Source: Tamarix chinensis (taxonomy: Eukaryota > Streptophyta > Magnoliopsida > Caryophyllales > Tamaricaceae). Taken from it: 64,000 nucleotides of DNA. The notes beneath the pieces were generated by a model. That model made no database searches and was not told the origin of the DNA. It saw only the letters and a program-made list of their open reading frames with translations. Both the position numbers and the translations under genes were made by a program. Location: contig CM060175.1 in the NCBI GenBank assembly GCA_030549775.1, positions 109,918,688-109,982,687 of the forward strand, written 5' to 3'. How positions within the stretch are numbered: position 1 is the first letter of the stretch; every line of letters starts with the position of its first letter. Shown here piece by piece: positions 34,501 through 46,084 of this stretch.

Positions 34501-37500
34501 CTTACCTGCATCCGGAATAAAGATTTACTCAATATAATATTTAACTATGGGACCTACAAAAACAGGTATATCCATGTGAACGTGGACTAGGACTGTCGAA
34601 ACTAAGACTACGGATAGCTTAGATCATGTGATTCTCCTCCACTCGTGAAAACCTCAACCTCAAGCTATAACAAAACACTCGTGACCCATATCAACATCAT
34701 CATCCTCGTCATTGCCACCAAAACACTCACAATCATCCACAACTACATCGCCAATCTCCCAGTCTAGCGAATTAAAAGCATGAGACTGTAAAATCTTAAA
34801 CCCTAACCAACTACAATCTATAACAAAAATATAACGATAAATAAAGATGGACTTAATGTAATACTTACTTAACAATCCTACGAGCCTCTAAAAGAGGCGT
34901 GCCCAGTACCCACATGGACATGTCCTATCTTCCAATGGGCCATTAGAGGACTATCTAAGACTACGGACCCTAGGATGAGGCGAAGTATAAATTACATGAA
35001 ATCACCTCAACCTAAGGACTAAATTAGGTCACTTCATCGATATCTTTAATGACATCCCTTTCACATGGCAAGTACATACATATCCACATTTTATGCTGAG
35101 GAAATATATCCCTCAAGTAGGGCATGGATTCTAAAGGTTGGTGCTTAGAAGAGATATGGCTTCAAGTGGATGATAATGTAATTCTTCCATGTAAAGAGAA
35201 GAAAAATAAATACCAAAAGAAAGAGAGTACAACACAATGCACCATATTGTACATGCCAGCAATAAAAAACAACCTGCTAACTTAACCCATGTTTGGAACT
35301 ACGTATTAAAAGTAGTTATTTAAGATGATTACTTATTTTAGAAACTTTTTAGTCTAAAAATTTTCTTAGATAACTCTTTTAATAAGTTACTCCAAACAAG
35401 CCATTACTTGAGTAATGAGCAATTACTTCATCAAAGGCCATGCTGGACAATATATGGCATCTTTTGGTAACCAAAGAACAAAAGGAGGGGGGACTAAGGG
35501 TAGTGCTAGTGGGTTCCCTATATAAATCTAGAGCGTTCAGCTTGAGAGCATACTATATGAAGTTATACCCTTGTGCCTGTCTCTCCAACTTCTAACTGCT
35601 TGAATGGAAAGCCAAATACAACAGGACTCGAAGAAGAAGCTGAGGACAATAGGACAAACTTACAGTCTGCCTCTTCATCATCTTCATCACACCATCTATT
35701 CCAGTCAACCTTGATGTATGGGGGAGTCTTCTCTTCTGATTTAAGGAGTCTTTTCCACCAGCCCTTCTGCTCTTTCTGTACTGAGCACAGTATGTTCCTC
35801 GAGCCAATGGTTGTTTTACAACCCTGAACAAAGCAAGATGCATTCATGTTAGATAATTATCACAAGATACTGATGAATGATGATGAGTAGCTTGAAAAAG
35901 GATGTAGATGGCAGAGTTTATAGCTGCTCATGTAGCTATCTGTCCCCTATAAATTCCTGTCACAGATTCCATCACTATACATTTTTCCTTGCATTTTCTA
36001 ATTCAAATGTATGTCAGTAACAACCAATCTAAACTATCTATTAAGCTCTGCCTTACGCAGTGTTCTAAGAGAACCTGCATTGAACAAATAAAAAGCCACC
36101 CAATCCCAAATTTAAGGTGCATTGATATTTGGTAAATTAATTATCCTCAAATATGCAGCATCCTCAAAAACTTGAGGCATCCCAATTCAAGCAGACAGTA
36201 GCAAACATGGCACCACAGCGTGTCAACCGGGCACGTGTAGCTTTCTCCAAATTTTGCCTTACACCCATCTCACAGCTGATTCTGCTGCACATATTAAAGT
36301 TAACCAGTACAATTGAGGAACTGGGGAGTGCAAAACAGTAAGGTTTCTTTTCTTTTTTTTTTAAATAAAGCCAATGGTAATAATAATAATAAACGACTTT
36401 TTTAACAATAAAAGGCAACTGTAATATTTTCACTAAAAATACTATAAATACCTAATATTTGTCCCAATAATCTTCACATCGCCTTCTCTATCTTTCTCGA
36501 CATCAAATTATTATCCATCACATTCATTTTTCTCCTTAACTCCATTTTCTAAAAATGGATCCCAGTCAATTTAATTTTTTGATTCTTTTAGATAATTCAA
36601 ATGAGTTTCCTAACCTAAATATCAACAACACACAAAATTCAAACTTTGAGAATATCTAAAATTATCCATAATAGCCTGTTTAGAAGCGAATATGTATGAA
36701 GACTTATGAAGAACCATCCAAAATGGATAATGATGAATGAGAGTAGTGGGCAAGTTTATACATCAAAGCGAGCACGTGTTTAAGAGTTAGGTGTGGAGAT
36801 TGAAGTTCGGGAGACACGACCTATGGAACAAATAGGAGCAAAGCGAAAGACAAGGGGAAAGTCAAAAAGCAAGTCGCATATCTGAAAGCAAAGGTTCAAA
36901 TATCAATCGTCTTATGAAAATTGCATCAAAGAAAAATGCAATATTAGAGAAAATGGCAACAAATAAGGATAAGGACAGGGATGACCAAAAATAGTACAAG
37001 CCAAATGAAGGCAGCTGAAGGGAAAAAAATAATTAGATATGGCTATAACTTGTCTAGACACGTCTAATATGACCAACCAAGAGAAAGCATATCCTGCGAT
37101 TTTATATGTAGCATGTATGAAAAGGATGATGGAGAATCCTTAATTCTTTTGTGTCAGTCATCGTATTTGGTTGTGCATCTCTAATTTTCATTTAAGTAAT
37201 GTATTATTTAACAGATGTTCAATTTTTCTTCTTAATTTTACGACTCTTTTTATGGATATTTAACTATCATTGTATTATCACCTCAATAGATATCAATTAT
37301 CACCTCAATAGATATAAATCGACTAAAGCCCATGAAACAATGTATCATTTAATTCCCTTACATATATTCACCATTAGATTGTCACCTCAACGGTATAAAT
37401 CGACTAAATCCCATGTGACAATTTATTATTTGATTCCCTTACACATATTTGTCATTGCATTGTCACCTCAGCGATACAAATCGACTAAAACCCATATACA

Positions 37501-40500
37501 AATGTATCATTTAATTCTTTTACATATCTGTCATTATATTGTCACCTCAACAGATATAAATCGATTAATAGCTTGTTTGGAGCTACTTATCAAAAGTAGT
37601 TACCTATCATAATTACTTATTTTAGAAATTTTTTAGCTTAAAATGTTTCCAAAATAAGTACTTATCATTGATAAATACTTTTGATAAGTAACTCCAAACA
37701 TGACCTAAAACTCATATGACAAAGTGCCGCTTGATTTTCTTCCATATATGTATATAGGAGTGTTGCCTCAGCAAATATAAATATGACTCAGTGGAATACA
37801 TGTGTCAATTTGATGCCGATAATTAGAGTTTGTGCCCATGTTGGCTCTATATGTTTTAATATTTATGTACATTGTGTTCATTTATGGTATATTAGTGTTT
37901 ACCATTATGCCGAACCATATATGACTAACATTAAGATAATATATTGTATTTGTATTTCTGTTGTAATATTTCTATAATATGAAAATATATTCTATTAGTT
38001 TTATATATTTTATTAATTATTGATGTCATCATATAAAAACTAAAATAAATTATAACTGATTACTTTAAAAACTATATAAATCACAAATATTTTTTTAACT
38101 ATCTTAAAAAGTCTCCACAAAAAAATAACCTTTAATATAGTTTGTAAAATTATATTTAATTACAATTGATTATATAAAATTATTAATTGAAATATATAAA
38201 TTAACATATATTAAAAGTTAAATAATGTAAAGTAAAAATGATTGATAATGTGATTGATAAAAAAAATTGAGTATGGTAAATTTAAGATAGTTGATGTAAA
38301 ATAGATAATTACATTTAGGGTAAATTGATAAAAGTATAAGGGAGGAAAAAGAAATGATTGGATATTTGGATAGTACAATTAGATATTGAAAATTTGAGAT
38401 ATCATTCAAAATGCTTTAAACAACACGTACACCTTAGGCTCAAAGGCCTTGGGGCATTTTACAAACCAGTTGTGGCAGTTCTTGATGCATTTAAAGAAGG
38501 GATGGAGTCGCATTTTGAATAATGAGTTATAGGGGGGGGGGAAGACACAAAAAAGAAGGAAAGATGGCGAGCAAATTTATTAAACTAGTTTGTCTCATTT
38601 TACCAAGCCATAAACATATTTGTGTTGTTAAGGATACTATGATAACCAAAAAAAAGAAATAATGAGAAATAGATGGTTAGTGACTTCATAAAAGCTTATC
38701 CATTAACAAACAAGTGAAAAGAAAAAAAAAACAGAGAGAGAGAGAGAGAGGAGAGGAAAAGATTAGCCGTAAGAAGGTAAATAGACTTAGTAAGCAAACA
38801 ATTCGCAACTAAAAGATCTATCATTGACTAAATACAAGTTCCAATTTCACTTAGGTGAAGCAAGGGGAAGCAAAGGAGCAGAGAAAGACTAGCAGCTCCA
38901 TCCAGCAAGCACTCAAAGACATAGAAGCTTCTATAAGCCCCCATAACTTCATTCTCCTAAAGTTTCATTATGTTTACATCCTTAAAAAATTGGTTGGCCA
39001 TGAGTACAACACTATTTAAATTACGATAATTAAATTAGCTAAAGGGGATTTGTTATCTGTACAGTGATTGCATATGTTACTAACCCATTGCAGACCACCT
39101 TAACGTGTCCCTTTCTTCTTGCCTCCACTTTCATGCTTGTGCTTCCTTTCTTTTGTTTTCCCCTGTTCATATGCTAGAGGATATTGTTGATAATCGCAAA
39201 GTGAATGAGTTTTATTATCAATAAGCAGAATACTATAGTTGTCTGCCATGTACTACTTTGCACCATACTGTAAGCTAGAAACTAGTAACCCAAGGATAAG
39301 AAGAATAAAAGGAAAGTAATAAATAATATTTATATTAAAGTTAAGTAACAGTGATTGTTAGGCCAACCACCACTCATGGTGGCCCCATGTTAAACACTTA
39401 GTAACTTAAATGTCAATTGGTACTTTCTGCCCCTGACTAGTTGATCCAGGCAATTTTGCCTAACCCACTTTATGCTTACCCATAGATTTGGGTATTGTTT
39501 AAATACATGGTCAACATGTTAACCATACATTAAGGTTGGTTCCATAAGTTTGAGATGCTAGTTAATTGTACTTGTTTAGATATTTAAGATATAAATAATT
39601 GTAAGCTTGAGGTCCCTAAATAGTAAAACAATTGTGTGTGCGTCTATTTATATATATGTATGTATGTGTGAGTATCATTATAAGTAATAATGCTCATAAT
39701 TAGTGATAACAGTCTACTGATTTGTATTATAGGACCATCTAACTAGTAAGGCACTTCGGTTTGGGTCACTATTCAGGTAAGTATCATTATAGGACCCTTC
39801 TTTACTTAAACATATGTTTATTGTAATTGTTTCACATTCTTTATTTTTTTTATAAAATATTTCTATTTTAAGACATGAAGTATGTAAATTTCACACTTTG
39901 TATTTTGAACGGAAATGACATCAAGTTGATACTTCATTAATTTAATGTATCCATTTTATTAATTGATAAATCGTTTATTGTCTTTTAGTAGAATATATTC
40001 TTAAATGTTGTGACTGTGTCCCCTAAGGATGAGATAAATGTGGGGTAACAAATCGATAGTGCTTTCATTCGTAGTACACTACTTAGGATGTCTTTCTGAA
40101 CTCCACTAACGACCAGGTGATCCATCGATTAATCTATTGTTCTGGATACAGTCGTGAGAGACATTTGGTATGGCATTGTTATAGCCATACACAACGGTCA
40201 CAGACATTCTGAAACTTTTATTTTAATTAGTATTGACTGTTATCGTTCTGATGGAATTGATAGTTAGGTCTTACTAAACTTTCCATATTTGTTTGATTGA
40301 GTACTCATTTGATTGATTGTTTGTCTTATCTAAAGTTTTGATCATTTGTTATAAGCTATTTATGTTCATTGTTGATAAAGTATTCTCAAATTTATTTATT
40401 TGTTTATTGTTTTTTCTAAATCATTTTGTATGTGATATCGTTTTATGTCTTGGTCTCTGTTTTGACCGATGGACTAATTACTTGCTGAGTTGTGGTCTTA

Positions 40501-41342
40501 GCCAGAAAAACCGAGATTGAGAGCGTAGTCTTAGGATAGCTTAATACTCAGCGGTATTTTGGTACGTTAGACAATGTTACGTTTGTCGTTTTTGCTAAGC
40601 AGAGCTGTACTTGTTTGTCTATCTATTTTCGTCACCATGGATTGAATTTAGGGAACATTTCGTAAGCTCGTAATAAAGTTTGATTATTACTATTATTGAT
40701 CCTTTGAAATTGTTGTGCTTTAACACTCCTAACTAGGGTGGTTTGGAGTGTTACAGATACAAGCATCCATCACTACCAACAGATATTTGAGAATAACAGT
40801 CAGATATTTATTAATAAAAAAGAAGAGGAGACACAGACCTCAGACGGCACCGAACCAAAAAGTTGCAGCTTGCACTCGTATTTTTCACCTTGCGCCCCAG
40901 TCGCACAGAAACTGAACAAGCTAGGAGGCTCGCACTTGACTGAAACATCTTTGGCGTCAGGCAAAGAAATTGTTAGGCATATCTTGTCTGATCTTTGAGC
41001 CCAAAGAACTTCCGGGTGACGACTGGCACAAATTCACGGTAAAGCAAGTACTCATTATATTCAAAACCCACGCTCTTTCTCTTCAGAATTTCCGAAAAAC
41101 TCGTATTAACCAATTAATTAGAGAAGTTCTGGTCAACAATTTCGAGACAGGTATCAGTACACAGAATCCATCTTGTTCGTGTTTTCTCAAGATTTTAATT
41201 AATTAGCTGATACATCAAACAACGCTGGTAGATAAACGGGAGTGGCATAAGATATATAGAGAGAGGGACAGAGGGACACACATATATCGGTAACATCGTG
41301 AAAGCATCAAATTTGGGTTATTTACCTCGTTGGAGGACACAT
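25556..41342 (-). CDS. p23-2-like: p23-type HSP90 co-chaperone (CS domain), spliced, 156 aa
   Basis: Coding exons on the - strand are 41342-41326, 41022-40839, 35823-35664, 25984-25962, 25850-25808 and 25599-25556. All introns are GT..AG, phases agree, and the sum is 471 nt. The protein starts MCPPT, then [14 protein letters not shown] (6-19), the opening of the plant p23 CS domain, followed by [13 protein letters not shown] (26-38). [13 protein letters not shown] (87-99) and [11 protein letters not shown] (105-115) follow, with an acidic tail ending [17 protein letters not shown]. p23 binds closed HSP90 and slows its ATPase in the cytosol. The tail matches the shorter, Arabidopsis p23-2-like class. 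Introns 2 (5.0 kb) and 3 (9.7 kb) hold transposons. A 23-nt micro-exon candidate at 26431-26453 breaks phase and was left out. Confidence 0.88.
26983..27934 (+). repeat. 5' LTR of the intronic gypsy element
   Basis: It starts TGATAGAC and ends GTTAGTTGTATCA. It contains three head-to-tail copies of a unit of about 115 bp (27295-27640; core GAGTTATGATGACT, then GAATGAA and GAGTC) that are absent from the 3' LTR. Confidence 0.75.
27936..27950 (+). other. primer-binding site of the intronic gypsy element
   Basis: TTGGTATCAAAGCGA starts two bases after the LTR and matches the complement of the initiator Met tRNA 3' end with one change. Confidence 0.75.
28240..29045 (+). pseudogene. intronic gypsy gag, disrupted
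   Basis: The frames include [20 protein letters not shown], then an FKEACLTQF and [12 protein letters not shown] stretch, which is the retrotrans_gag capsid pattern, and after the nested insertion [15 protein letters not shown]. Stops occur at several points, and a 286-bp foreign insertion at 28596-28881 splits it with a 10-bp duplication. Confidence 0.8.
28596..28881. mobile_element. CG-rich-ended MITE-like element, copy 1
   Basis: It is flanked by the exact 10-bp duplication GTAGGTTACC (28586-28595 and 28882-28891) and splits the gag frame. One end carries GCGGATCGGCCGC and TCGCGACGCG; the other carries GACGCCGCAACCGCAACCG. The interior repeats the pattern ATCGGCCGATATTTACCGATATT. A 9-10 bp duplication suggests a Mutator-like origin, but clear long inverted repeats are not visible. 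Confidence 0.65.
29112..29659. mobile_element. CG-rich-ended MITE-like element, copy 2 (inverted)
   Basis: It shares the GGTCGCGGTCGCGGTGTCACGG end with copy 1 in inverse orientation and ends TATTTAATTGTAT. The middle is longer and AT-rich. It lies between gag and protease of the intronic gypsy element. The target duplication is not clear, so ends are approximate. Confidence 0.55.
30035..30190 (+). pseudogene. intronic gypsy protease fragment
   Basis: [13 protein letters not shown] near 30058-30096 is the aspartic protease active-site region, with Cys in place of the usual Ser or Thr after Asp. The frame is broken on both sides. Confidence 0.7.
30549..30800. mobile_element. CG-rich-ended MITE-like element, copy 3
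   Basis: Same family and orientation as copy 2: a GATCGCAACGCGATT start, GTGTCATGGTATCAGAG, AATATCGGTCGATAAC inside, and a TATTTAATTGTATT end. Boundaries are approximate because no clean duplication was found. Confidence 0.5.
30880..32065 (+). pseudogene. intronic gypsy reverse transcriptase and RNase H
   Basis: The RT reads [20 protein letters not shown] then [25 protein letters not shown] and [15 protein letters not shown]. The catalytic box is altered to SFDD. RNase H follows, with [12 protein letters not shown] (about 31705) and [11 protein letters not shown]. At least three stops and frame changes occur between 31160 and 31870. Confidence 0.85.
32250..33420 (+). pseudogene. intronic gypsy integrase with chromodomain-like tail
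   Basis: The zinc-finger half ([23 protein letters not shown]), the core ([32 protein letters not shown]) and the carboxyl [11 protein letters not shown] segment are visible with stops between them. The end, [20 protein letters not shown], is a decayed chromodomain, which places the element among the chromoviruses. The polypurine tract AGGGGGCAGTAC follows at 33465-33476. Confidence 0.82.
33477..34371 (+). repeat. 3' LTR of the intronic gypsy element
   Basis: It starts TGATGGATCTG and ends GAGTTGTATCA. CCTATAAATATATG near 33993 is a possible TATA box. The interior 33610-34270 does not resemble the 5' LTR by eye. Confidence 0.72.
34377..35284. other. p23 intron 3, unassigned
   Basis: I recognise no gene. 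A short - strand frame rich in Asp and Glu (34660-34875) has no domain. GCTCTATTTATAGGCC at 34437 resembles an LTR promoter, so part of this may be an unrecognised LTR remnant. Confidence 0.4.
35285..35403. mobile_element. Tourist-like MITE, copy 1
   Basis: The inverted ends are ACCCATGTTTGGAACTACG on the left and TTACTCCAAACAAGCCA on the right, with TTA duplications (35282-35284 and 35404-35406). Length is 119 bp. It lies in p23 intron 3, 260 bp from exon 3. Confidence 0.8.
36556..37140 (+). pseudogene. NAM-associated/Harbinger ORF1-like pseudogene
   Basis: The start at 36556 ([18 protein letters not shown]) and a downstream piece like [15 protein letters not shown] (about 36820) match the NAM-associated, Myb-like protein family carried by many PIF/Harbinger elements in plants. 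Several stops interrupt it. It lies in p23 intron 2, antisense to the gene. Confidence 0.5.
37276..37790 (+). repeat. minisatellite of about 82-bp units, split by a MITE
   Basis: The core TCACCTCAACAGATATAAAT, then CGACTAAA and CCCATATGACAATG, recurs at about 37295, 37386, 37465 and 37545, with a further unit after the MITE (37705-37790). The open frame at 37199-37612 is produced by the repeat and is not a gene. Confidence 0.8.
37568..37704. mobile_element. Tourist-like MITE, copy 2
   Basis: The ends ATAGCTTGTTTGGAGCTAC and GTAACTCCAAACATGAC are inverted; the flanks are TTA and CTA, one change from a perfect duplication. It is inserted in the 82-bp minisatellite, as the interrupted CGACTAAAAC word shows. 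Confidence 0.8.
37800..40838. other. rest of p23 intron 2
   Basis: AT-rich with no recognisable coding sequence. A G run lies at about 38532-38541, an AG dinucleotide run at 38737-38755, and GGTTTGGAGTGTTACA at 40740-40755, which has the look of an LTR 3' end; a matching LTR start was not found. Confidence 0.5.
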
Positions 41343-41560
41343 GGTATCGTGCGTGGGTGATAGTAGCAGTTCTGCCTGCTGCTTTTTAATTTGATCCCTT
41401 GCCTCCTTCCTCCTTCCTCCTTCCTCCTTCCTCCTTCGTCCAAGCGTCGACTGTAGTGTTGATCGGAGTGGCTGTGTGTCGTACGCCTATATCACGAATG
41501 CGGTATGTCGGACGCCTATGCCTGCGGCTGCGATTTGTTTATCTGGCGGCTTAGGCAAGC
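41343..41560 (-). promoter_or_regulatory. 5' UTR and proximal promoter of the p23 gene
   Basis: Just upstream of the start codon (in gene sense) lies a purine-rich tract. The + strand shows five CCTCCTT units (41402-41437), so the gene strand reads AAGGAGG repeats, a GA-rich tract common in plant 5' leaders. No clear TATA box was identified. Confidence 0.45.
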
Positions 41561-42586
41561 ATATTATTTTTATATTGTTTTTTAATTGGATATATTATTT
41601 TTTATGAAATTTAAATTTATTCCTAACTCCTATTATAATTTCTTATTTCTTACAAGATAACTTTAAATAAATAAGCTAATATTAAATTACATATTCAAAA
41701 ATATCTATATAAATTAATTCATATTAAATTAAAACGAGATATTAATTTAGTATATAAATCAAATCTCTAAATTTAATATAAAAATTGCTATTAAAAATTT
41801 ATTGTAAATAAAATTAAACTTATTAGAAATCATATTAATTTTGAAAAATTACAATTAAAAAATAATTATTTAAACCCAAAACATTTACTAAAATACACAT
41901 TAAACATTCACTTACACCTTATCTTCTATGTATAAATATAACTAAAATAATAATGATGTTCGGTAACTTATATAATTAAGATGAAGTGTAACACTTCCAT
42001 CTTAACCAACAGAAGATTTTCATTTTAAAAAAACATTGTGGAAGTTAAAATTGTAATTGGATAATGTAACCGCCACACCTATTATAATAAAATCAAAATG
42101 TACGCTCGTTCACCTAATTCATGACAAATATAATGTTAGGTATGAAAAATAATAACAACATAAGAGAAATAATATCACAAGGTAAAACTATTTATAGATT
42201 ACTAAAATCTCAATATAATGTTACAAGCTAAATCAAACAAACTAGAACCAAAATTAGAAAATCCCAACACAGGATAAAATACTGGAAGCCTTACTCTCTG
42301 ACTTATCCCAAACACATGCACCAAAAATACTAAAAAATAATATATTGAGTACAAAAGTAATAAGTCAACACCTCCAACTCAGAATAAATAGCACGTTCAC
42401 TAAATCATACTCACATGTAATAACAATATGGTAAAACTTAACATGATATACCTCTAGGGCAGACAACCACCATAATAGGTAATAACCCCTAAGACATATT
42501 ATCATAATACTCACGATTTCAAGGACATATTAATATGTTTAAACCCTAGCTTGCTCAAAGCACACCATGCTCACAAACAAAACTAT
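41561..42586. other. AT-rich spacer
   Basis: No gene, RNA gene or clear transposon end was seen. GTGTAACACTTCC at about 41990 may be a short LTR fragment. Confidence 0.4.
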
Positions 42587-43904
42587 AACACCTCCATTTT
42601 TACTCCTGAAAAAAATTGTTTAAAAATGATATAATTTGGAAGTAAACAAAAGAAATAGAGAGTGCTACCATCACGCCTACCATAAGACAGATGTCTAGCA
42701 TCTATCTTTTGATAGGTATAAGGCCAAAAACATGTTTAACAAAACCTAAAATAGAAACTAAATCAAAATATTTGCCAATAAAGTTAGAAGAAAACCCTAT
42801 ATAATCATCCTTAATTAATCAGTGGAAAACCTGTGAGATAAACCTAGATTCTAAATTCTTAACCAAATAATAATAATAAATATAAATGCTCGTTTGCAAC
42901 ACTAAATTAAATTTTCAATACAACAACTTAATTTCCAAAATATTTACAAATAATTACAAGAGTCCTCTAAAGAAAAAACTCCAGGTAGCTCTAACTCTCA
43001 GCTCAAACCAATAATCACATCAGAACTCATGTCAAAGTATCTACACATAGACATCTAAACAAGCATAGTATCAGTACAATAACGTACTGAGTAAATAACC
43101 CAACTTATATCAATAGCATACACACATAGATTCATATACTTGCCATACCTGATAAAGTATAAAAGACATGTTCTCATATAAGATCATGGAAAATATATAA
43201 GAAAAACATATGCTGACTAACAAGAGTCGTATGAGAACATGACCCAATATCCATGCATATCCCATAGAAAAACATGCAATCTTAATTTAATATGAATCCA
43301 CAAAATAACATATTATTGTAGTATAATTATGCCATCAACAGAAGATTGTATACCACCACTCACTCTATTTAATTCCATTTACATCATTTATTGATTTCCA
43401 TACAGTCATTCACTTTAATTCATATAGCCACTTATTGATCAATTATATCAAAAGGTATTGCATCACACATTATGAATCATAACATTACCCATTTCCTTGT
43501 ATGCACTATCATTATTCACTTATTCTACTCATTCCACTTCTTTCATTTATTCATTTCCAACATATAGTATTTTTCACATCCAAAACATAATATTATCCAT
43601 ATCCATATCCATATCCAAAAGATAATATTATTCATTTCCAGAGCATGGTGGCCAAGGAACCCACAATAACACGTCACCTATAGCTCTACGGCTATGGCAA
43701 ACATTGTGACCTATAGCTCTGTGGCTATGGCCTATACAACCAATTATAACATCCTAAACTTTAAGTATCGATACCCTCTATAGGGCTCGTAGTGTAGGTC
43801 ACCTATAAAGTAGAAAGGGGGGCTTCACTATCGCACTACAAAATCACAGGGAAGGTGTCCATCGCACGAACTTACCTTAGAGGCCATCTCAAGACTACTG
43901 ATGG
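42587..43904 (-). mobile_element. LTR-like remnant, unclassified
   Basis: On the - strand it ends GGAGGTGTTATA, an LTR-like end. A two- to three-unit repeat built on ACCTATAGCTCTACGGCTATGG lies at 43670-43735. No coding sequence was seen. It is cut by the Athila-like LTR at 43905. Confidence 0.4.
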
Positions 43905-45404
43905 GTTATTTCCACAAGCGTACAGATTTGTTATAGTATTTCAAGGTCGTATCCCACATGGACTTCACAATTGAGTACACTTCTTTAGTATCTTAACTAT
44001 CTAAATCAATATGGATCAAGGATATGCAAACAAATAACGAGAATAATTATGAAAGCTTCCTAATTGTAAATGCTAAAACAATAGAACTGAAATCTAGGAT
44101 TGAACTTCGGTCTCCAAATTAGTAATCAATGATGAAACAACTTATATGTCATAGTTTAATTCCTTAATTGTGAACTATTGGTCTAATTATATCCATTAGC
44201 CTCTTTCAAGGACTAAGAATGTATTTAATCTAATTTGTCAACTACTTTCATGACTCAAAAATTAAACTAAATCTATTAAGTATCACCAATTTTATAGTCC
44301 CTAAGAATTAAACATCTACTTCGTGACTGCTTAAATTTCTGTACACATGCTACTTTCCGATAATAATTTCAACCTTTTAGTTGCAGATATTATCTAAGGA
44401 GGTCAGATTTCATCAAATCCACTTTACAACAATTAATCCTAGCACATGCAATAGTATAGACGATCCAAACATACGACATAATACCTCAGTTCATCATATT
44501 AACACTAAAATGGGCCTAGTTCAATCCTAGTAAAGAAGATTACTCACTCATATCTTCAAGGAAAATCAACAAAATAAATTACATAATGAGCATAAAAACA
44601 ATACAAAAATACGAAGAAGAGGAATTAGATTGAATTAAACATAAACTGGAGGAGAACAAAGTCGATTCCTAGTTGATCATACATGAATATGCACTTGAAT
44701 CTCCGAAAAAATCAAACTAATGGAAACAAACAAAATTCATGAAGTTATTGCTCAAGAATGAAAAGGAAAAGTGATCTGGAATCCCTCTAAAAATTGCTTA
44801 AGAAGTCCCCGAATTGTGCCTTAAATAATCCCTATTACGCTAGGCATGTCATGCACGACGAATGCGGGAGTAACCATCGCTACACAGCTGTGCAGCATCT
44901 TAGCTCTCGAACAGATGGAAATTCTGACCTTGCACGTCTGTGCGATTCACGCACTACCTAGTCGTGCAAGGTCTCTGGCCTTGACTTCCTCAATAGAAAA
45001 TTCCACACAACCATGCGATTAATACACTGCCTGGCCGTGCAGTTTCTTTCTCTTCGAAAAATCACAGACAGATGTTGCACGGCTGTGCAGAGCAGCTTTC
45101 TTTTCTTGTTTCTTTTGGACTTTTTAGCATATCTCTAGCTCTCTTAGCTTCAAGACTCTTCCATAAACATGTTGGGTTGACTTACTCTCCTCCAAAGTCT
45201 TCCATACTAGGTCCTTTGTTCCGAAAACATGAACTTCTTTCTTGGATTTGAGCGTTCTTATAGCAATTCCTGAAACCTAAAACTCAAGAAAGCAATAGTG
45301 CAAATATAGACTAGAACCATAGTAAAATATGTGAAAGAGATTAAATAAAGTCTCAAAGCAAATGTAAAGAAACGAAAAAATATAGAAAATATTCACTTTA
45401 TTAA
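43905..45404 (-). mobile_element. Athila-like 3' LTR
   Basis: Read on the - strand, a polypurine-like GGATAAGTATGGGGGAGT precedes the LTR start at about 45404, and the LTR closes with GGAAATAACCCATCA at 43905, wording I know from Athila-related plant elements. The usual tRNA-binding sequence does not follow, so this is the downstream LTR. It contains several near-palindromic GCACGGCTGTGCA motifs (44840-45085). The target duplication was not found. Confidence 0.5.
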
Positions 45405-46035
45405 CTCCCCCATACTTATCCTTTGTTTGTCCCCAAGCAAACACACAAACACAAAAAGAACAACGGAAAAAAGCGAAATGAGATCAAAGCCTCAAATGAT
45501 AGGACCAACTACATGAACATGGCATAAAATGTCTAGTTCAACCCATTCTGCAAGCGATAATAGTAGGAAAAATAAAGCGAGACTACCCGTTAGTCCGGGC
45601 GCACAAATCAATATTATCATGACACTCTAAGGTGGTTTAGAATCGTGTAAATGCCATCTTGACAAGGCAGAGTTTAAACAAGGTTGTAAACTCCCTCTCT
45701 TTAGTAAAATGTGGGCATTATGCACTCATATGTTTGTTTGTAAGGATAATAGTGTCACTTAATTAAACTCTCAAATCTAATAATGATCAACCATATGCTT
45801 GCATAAACTCTCATTCTCCACCACTCAAAGACACTATGTAGTAACAAAATCAAGAGGTCTTGATAGGGATGTAATGGGGACAGGGCTAAGGGTAGGATAG
45901 ATATGGGATTGTAGCTATGGGTCTGAAAACTAGCAAAACAGTAACTACATGTATATATCGGAAGTGGAAATTCGCTAGCCACTCTCAATTATTAACCAAA
46001 GCTCTTTTCTAAGCATTCCCACCCAAAAAAAGAGA

Positions 46036-46084
<49 letters not shown>

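Noticed and set aside
37199..37612. 137-codon frame with internal repeats of about 27 residues
   Set aside because: It is the translation of a minisatellite of about 82-bp units in the p23 intron; the unit length not divisible by 3 in all copies and the MITE insertion argue against coding.
37276..37790. Possible CRISPR-like array
   Set aside because: Units are degenerate and contiguous without unique spacers of constant size, and the DNA is eukaryotic.
40740..40755. 3' end of a further solo LTR in p23 intron 2
   Set aside because: The GTGTTACA end is suggestive, but no start with TG and a matching duplication could be found upstream.
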